DNA of 64,000 nt from Eucalyptus grandis (Eukaryota; Streptophyta; Magnoliopsida; Myrtales; Myrtaceae), in contig NC_052619.1 of NCBI RefSeq assembly GCF_016545825.1, forward strand, positions 45,694,127-45,758,126, written 5' to 3'. Positions 58,936-64,000 of this stretch are shown one piece after another (within the stretch, counting starts at the first letter, position 1; each line of letters starts with the position of its first letter). The position numbers and the translations under genes are program-made. The notes under the pieces are model-generated. The model had not been told where the DNA came from. It searched no databases and saw nothing but the letters and a program-made list of their open reading frames with translations.

Positions 58936-59692
58936 AATATTAAAATATTAACAATATCTTTGTCTAATAACTTAAGTTTTTACAATAGTTAGTACTGATT
59001 TCATAAAATCTTACATGATATTAAAAATTGAGAGGTCCTAATTCAAATCAAGCCTCTATTTGCCTCCCTAATTATCACACTTTAGACAATCTAACTTATG
59101 TGTGAAGAGAAGTGTTAGAATATTTAAATATCAACATTGGCTTGACCATTGGATTACCGCAAAAATTGGGCACCGAAGATTGATTGCAGAGGTTCCAGGC
59201 CTCCTTAGGGGATGTAGGCATGGACACCGAGTAGTCAGGCTTGAGAACCTACCATCACACCAAAGACCCCCATGAATGAGCCTATGACCCCAAGATCAGG
59301 CTCGAGATCTCAAGATTTCAGTGAATGCACCCCAATCCCCATTGGCCAAGCTCAAGCCCCCGAGTATGGGCTTGGGACCTAGACACCCAAGCCCAAGCCC
59401 TCGGCGCTCAAACCTAAGACCAAGAGTTGTTCTCGAAGACTTTTTCTTGAAACATGTGTCTCATCATTTCTTCAATCAAACGTAAGAAAATGACTTTCAT
59501 ATTATTTGTAAATTACAAGTGGAAAATAATTTTTTAAAAACATTTCAATAAATTTCAGCTTTCATGAAAAAATCGGAGTTTCGTGAGAGAGAAGCGCACC
59601 ATTCGGCTCATTAATCCTAATAGATAACATAAGCACTTGCGATTTGTCTTCTAGTTCATATATTCCTCACACAATTGATTTTAACTAGAAAA
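58936..59692. other. Spacer with CCCAAGCC-rich patch
   Basis: No gene. 59,160-59,420 is C-rich with repeated words (CAAGCCC, GGCTTGAG/GGCTTGGG, CCCCAAG), probably part of an unidentified repeat. The remainder is AT-rich. Confidence 0.5.
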
Positions 59693-60405
59693 TATTAAAA
59701 CATTGGTTGTGGAAGGAGTAGGTGGTCAGTTTATAAGTGTGAGGAAAAACCTTACCCTCTAAACCTAACTTCTAAGATAAAAGTGACCTAAGATCACCCA
59801 ACACTAGTATCAGAGCTCAAATTTGCCAACAAGTTTGGACTAAAGAGAGTTACAAGTTGTTATGGCTCCGTCTCAAGGCTCGATGTGTGAGGGGGAGATT
59901 GTTAAGGTCGTCCTATTAGAATTTATCTCACATCGATTATGGAAGAGGCTGGTGATCGATTTATAAGTGTGAGGAAAAGTCTCACTCTTTAAGCTAGTTT
60001 TTGGAGGGTGAGAGACGACCAAGACCACCCAACATTAGTATCGGGAGAGTTACAGATTGTTGCGCTTTCAACCCAAACCCTATGTGTGAGAGGGAGATTA
60101 TTAATGTTGTCCCACATCAGTTGTGGTTTGCCAACAAGTCTAGACCTAAAAGTCACACGGGAAAGTTATGGGTTGTTGTACCTTCAACTTGAGGCCTTAT
60201 GTATAAGGGGGAGATTGTTAAAGTTGTCCCACATCAATTATAAAATAGAGTTGGTGATGCGCCTTCAACTCGAGGCCCTATGTGTAAGGGGGAGATATTA
60301 AAGTTATCCCACATCGATTATAAAATGGAGCTGGTGATTGGTTTATAAGTATAAGGAAAAGTCTCATTTTCTAAGTTAGTTTTTGAGGTGAGAGAAGCCT
60401 CAACA
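59693..60405 (+). mobile_element. Tandem TRIM (miniature LTR retrotransposon) array
   Basis: At least five LTR-like starts alternate with short internal domains: about 59693, 59900, 60099, 60216 and 60296. The full LTR (59900-60034, 135 bp) starts TGTTAAGG and ends CCCAACA, with TTATAAGTGTGAGGAAAA inside. LTR 1 ends at 59803 and is followed by CTAGTATCAGAGC, a tRNA-Met primer-binding site lacking the usual TGG. Polypurine tracts GAGGGGGAGAT or AAGGGGGAGAT precede the later starts. LTRs 3 and 4 are truncated to about 25-40 bp. The last complete LTR ends CAACA at 60405. There is no protein-coding content, as expected for TRIMs. Confidence 0.8.
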
Positions 60406-61472
60406 CTCTAAAGTTTAGACAATGAAATATAAGTATAATATAATCATCATAAAATCATAACAAGATGTGCGTCACAACAATAAAACCAAGAAATATACTA
60501 GTAGAGAAACTAAGTAATTCGTGCTCAAGCAATCAATCAATCACAACATGCATAAGGATAAGGAAGATTTAAAAAGCAAAATTCATGGCTAAAACACAAA
60601 ATATGTGGGGCATAACAGGAATGTTGAAGGAAACCCATCTCAACTTGCTTTTAAATAAGGAAAAACGTTTTTGGGCAAACCTAGATTTGCTTAAATAAGT
60701 CGGCAAACTAATGTAAACGATCGTTACTCATCAAGTCATGCTCCATTCAGTTGGCTTAAAATGAAATTTGCACATAAAATTAGAGAAGCTCATTTTCTCC
60801 CGATGTAAGGCAAATTGGAAAGACACCCAATATCGCAAATTATCAAATTACCGTAGAGGATTCATGGAAGACGGACGTGACGAAAGCTACTTTCGGTCCT
60901 TTACTTCAAGATTGAATTTCATTTTAATTCTTGTAAGTTTGTTTCATCAAAATTGAATGGTCGACAAAATACATTTCACTAAAGGTTAAATTTTTGGTTT
61001 TTACAATGAATCATGCTCTGTGGTGATTCGGACCGGAAATGAATTGCGTAACAAGGCCTGATATGAGTTGAGTCAGTTACGAGTCACTAAGTCAGTTACG
61101 AGTCACTAGATTTATATTGTATGAAAATGAATCAATTTGGATTGGATCCAACCTATCTTTTTGATGGGTTTACTGAGCACTAATAGCTTCTAATGTTAGC
61201 CGTTTTCCAAGCTAGTTAAGTAATAGTCATGGGCTTGTCCCAAGACAGACCGAAAGACTAGAGATTTTCACCAGAGCAAGGCCTAGCTTTGAGAGAGATT
61301 GGGCCCATAAATAAATGTGTGATATGAGAAACCTCTTCCTATCTCGCCGAGATTGAATTCTGTCTTCCTCACTAATTCTTCAGAAATGCATATCTCTCTC
61401 TCTCTCTCCCCGCAATGTCATCGAATATATACATATACATATACATGTATATATGTGTATACACATATATAC

Positions 61473-61499
<27 letters not shown>
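60406..61499. other. AT-rich spacer
   Basis: No gene recognised. It includes a short direct repeat AGTCAGTTACGAGTCACTA at 61,070-61,108 and the microsatellite listed next. Confidence 0.55.

Positions 61500-61502
<3 letters not shown>
61429..61502. repeat. (ATATAC)n / (GTATAT)n imperfect microsatellite
   Basis: The left part repeats ATATAC, the right part repeats its complement GTATAT, and ATGTATATATGTGTATACAC lies between, so the tract can fold back on itself. Confidence 0.85.
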
Positions 61503-61504
<2 letters not shown>

Positions 61505-62849
61505 ATCTTCAATTTAATCCTACTTTTGGAGGACATATAGTTAGTTTAATTTTACCAACTTCCTATTCCACATGTTTCTCTTTAAATCATTGGGTTGAGC
61601 GTGATTTTTGCAACTTATGGCTATTTGTCGAATTCCATTAATGTTTTCTCTTTGGACATCAAAGATGAAAGGCACAAATTCCCCCAAAAATTTGTTCTAG
61701 ATCGAATCAAATTAATAACAAATAAAGAATATTCCTTATTTATAAATATATACTATCTTCACTTCTTTTTTGACTCGACACCTCATATCGCATTGAATTG
61801 ACTACATTATCCTTTTTTTCACCCTAGCAGCTTCTTTCGCATCCATTACATTTCAACGTTTTTTTTTTTTATGTTTTTTTTTCTTTTAAATTTATTCTCC
61901 ATTATTATAATCTAAGCAAGTACTAATCATATATTAGATTAAAAAAAATGTTAATGTTATCTGCAATTCGTTTATTTTACTTCCTTAGAGTATTCCTTTG
62001 ATTGTGAATTTTGACTTCGATTTTTAGTACAAATTTACAAGAATTTACTCAAAAATTAAATATTGCAGTTGGTGTATGTATCATATACAATTTACTCAGA
62101 GGTTATTGTCACGGGCCGATCGATTGGGATCGTGACCGCGCGGCGGCTCCTCGCGGGTCGACTCTCTTTAGGCCCATGACATTATCCTCTCACTTGTGCT
62201 TAGGTTATTTTTTTTAATAATTTTTATCGGTACAACAAATAGAAATATACAAATAATTAACAAAATGATTAGCTTTTTTATATCAGAAACACAATAATTA
62301 GTTAACTATCTACCAAATAAAATATTTTCAGAGAAGAAGTAAACAAATTTTGTTTCGAATGAGAAAACAAAGGAAAAAAAACCAAAAAGGAAAAAAAAAA
62401 AAAGATGCAAGCATTAGTCTTAAATCAAGAGTAGGCATCATATTTAAGCTCAATAATTATTGTTTGTTAGGAGCATGGTAATTTATCTCTAGTAAAATTG
62501 AAGCAAAAGAAAAAGAAGAAAAAAAGGTAAGGAATATTCTTAAATTAAGCGTGGAACCCGCAACGGATGTCAATAGCTAAAAAGGGGATGGAAATAATGT
62601 GAGCCAAAAAGTATTGGTTCGTATTTAAACTGTATCACACACAAAATTAAATCAAACCATGCTAATGCATTTCCTGAATACAACACATACATATTATCAC
62701 TCGAAAAAAAAAAAAAAAACTAATATCACTTTTTAATAGCCTGTTAACAGTACATTCACCATGGCTCATCTATTCAATAAATTTAGCCACATTGTAATAT
62801 AACCAAATAGATCCAAACATGGCCCCTCTCTCTCTCTCTCTCGCCCAAA
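61500..62849. repeat. Spacer repeat unit 4 (3' flank of the last LYK4-like pseudogene)
   Basis: Matches units 1 and 3: TTGGAGGACATATAGTTAG, TTTAATTTTACCAACTTCC, TTATGGCTATTTGTCGAATT and CATGCTAATGCATTTCCTGA. It is enlarged by AT-rich sequence at 61,800-62,560 and by the 75-bp mini-element at 62107-62181. Confidence 0.65.
62107..62181. mobile_element. 75-bp GC-rich mini-element with inverted ends
   Basis: Starts TGTCACGGGCC and ends GGCCCATGACA (10 of 11 bases pair as an inverted repeat), with TTAT directly outside both ends (62103-62106 and 62182-62185). The interior is markedly GC-rich (CGCGCGGCGGCTCCTCGCGG) inside an AT-rich region. It could be a tiny DNA transposon derivative or the collapsed LTR of a retroelement (TG...CA ends). 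No similar copy was seen in the window. Confidence 0.5.
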
Positions 62850-63552
62850 CTTGAGCATCAGCTGACAATTCGAAGATGTCATCGCACAAGGCGTGCACCA
62901 TGTCCACCGTGCTCGGCCTCTTTGACAGATCCTAATTCAGGCACGAGATCGCGACGCTCGCCATGCTCTCCACCGGGCACGTCGACTCCGCCACCAAGCC
63001 CTCATCCATCCACCCCCTCAGCCCTCTCGGCCCTCCCGATCTCCTCTGTGCTTCTCCCCCTGAAGGCCTCGACTGCAGTGGCCCACATCACCCTCACCTC
63101 CTCATCCGTTGCCTCCCTCCCCGAGACCAGCTCGAGCAGGATGACCCCAAAGGAGAACACGTCCATCCTCATGAACACAACCCCGTCGGACAGGTACTCG
63201 GGGGCGATGCAGCCCTGCGTGCCTACGATGTGAATGGTGATGGCGTTGCAGCCTGACCTGGTGAGGCCAAAGTTGGCGATCTTGGCCCGTATGTCAGAGT
63301 CGAGCAGGATGTTGCTGCTCCTGATGTCCTTGTGGACGACCGGCGGGCGGGTGTGCTCGTGGATGTACTGAGGCCTTTGGCCACATCGACCGTGATGTGC
63401 AGCCGGGTCTTCCAATCCAGCCTCCCCATGGCTGGCCTTGTAGAGCCACAAGTGGAGTGATCCGCTCGGGATGAACTTGTAGACAAGGTAGCAGTTCGCG
63501 TCCTCCAGGTCGATGCAGAAGCCCTCCAACCTCACTAGATTGCCATGGTTCA
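62850..63552 (-). pseudogene. LysM receptor-like kinase 4 (LYK4-like) kinase domain, longest copy
   Basis: On the minus strand, after an acceptor-like TTTTTGAAG, it reads VNHGNLVRLEGFCIDLEDAN, CYLVYKFIPSGSLHLWLY, a frame break, WKTRLHITVDVAKGL, another break, VVHKDIRSSNILLDSDIRAK, IANFGLTRSGCNAITIHIVG, APEYLSDGVVFMRMDVFSFG and VILLELVSGREATDEE. The C-lobe continues in another frame with SVAISCLN, a stop, DLSKRPSTVDMVHALC and DDIFELSADAQVW. ANFG in place of DFG is usual for LYK4/5, which are pseudokinases. Frameshifts and the stop make this copy a pseudogene. The upstream exons (LysM ectodomain) do not lie in the remaining 450 bp. Confidence 0.85.
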
Positions 63553-64000
63553 CCTTCAAAAACCAAACGATTTAGAGATCGCTAAGGTTGAATCAATCTT
63601 TTAATGTGCTTGTATTACCAAATGCATTATCATCTACGAGAAGGGCCATCACATTCTGATGCAAGGCAAATCAAATTTCTTAGAATCATGATGTCTTGTT
63701 TATTATTTTGAAAATATTTTCCTTATAATCCGACATTTATATCTAAAAAAAATGAATCAATAGATTTTTTTTTAAATATAATCAATGAGAAACCTATACA
63801 CAAATTTAAGATTACGATTTTCTCTTTAAAAAAAATCGGAAATAAATTTACAAAATACAACTAGACTTGCTAGGCCCAAGCAACACGCGCCCCAACTTGA
63901 GCAACATTGGCCCCTCATCCGATCCTAGCAAGGGTCGCCAGCCCTCACCTATGGTCAATGAGGCCTCACCCCCTGGTGAGGGTCGGTGCCCAAATTTGGC
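63553..64000. other. AT-rich sequence and a second GC-rich interspersed repeat
   Basis: 63,553-63,850 is AT-rich with nothing recognisable. From about 63,860 the GC-rich repeat of 30,360-30,510 reappears in the same orientation (GCTAGGCCCAAGCAACA, CACCTATGGTCAATGAGGCC, GGTGCCCAAATTTGG) and runs off the window end. Confidence 0.6.

Noticed and set aside
61429..61502. Possible hairpin RNA from the ATATAC/GTATAT tract
   Set aside because: A low-complexity microsatellite explains the fold-back; there is no miRNA-like asymmetry.

Overview
This is nuclear DNA of a woody-type eudicot plant. The evidence is spliced genes with GT-AG introns, an Aux/IAA auxin regulator, LysM- and LRR-type receptor-kinase debris, and Ty1-copia, LINE, hAT, Mutator-like and TRIM transposons. 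The repeat style (short elements ending in AGGGGTGTGC, GC-rich AGGCCTCGCC-type repeats) resembles Myrtaceae such as Eucalyptus, but that placement is an impression and not proven here. All exon boundaries, target-site duplications (TSDs) and residue assignments were read by eye.

Layout. Positions 1-5600 hold no recognisable gene. A complete Aux/IAA repressor gene lies at 5884-6711 (+). Positions 7.2-14.6 kb are AT-rich and gene-free, with a direct duplication and a MITE-like element. A complete eight-exon gene for an rRNA-processing protein of the EFG1 family lies at 14791-19289 (-). These two are the only clearly ordinary host genes in the window.

From about 19.4 kb to the end the window is an accessory, repeatedly duplicated region. 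Its core block runs: S-adenosylhomocysteinase-like gene (SAHH), an internally deleted hAT transposase fragment, an LRR receptor-kinase fragment, and a spacer. Two copies are colinear (A about 22.98-28.83 kb, B about 40.32-45.59 kb continuing after 56.56 kb), and a third SAHH copy survives only as scraps (37.66-38.23 kb). Spacer and LysM-receptor-kinase (LYK4-like) pseudogene units recur at 19.4-20.7, 31.2-32.0 (spacer only), 56.6-58.9 and 61.5-63.55 kb. Between and inside these lie a Mutator-like element pair at 21.0-22.7 kb, the inner one carrying a CBSX5-like gene fragment; a 5'-truncated LINE at 33-35.9 kb; a Ty1-copia element (45.6-56.56 kb) with a second copia element inserted in opposite orientation (46.49-52.2 kb); a MULE-like insertion at 56.83-57.7 kb; a tandem TRIM array at 59.7-60.4 kb; and a 75-bp GC-rich mini-element at 62.1 kb.

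The most interesting signal is the pair of SAHH-like genes. Both keep long uninterrupted reading frames (about 466 and 471 residues) and the single intron, yet share replacements at positions equivalent to catalytic residues Glu156, Asp190 and His301 of the human enzyme, and share a stop codon that removes the C-terminal tail. They look like a small lineage-specific family of SAHH pseudoenzymes, or very recently degenerating copies.
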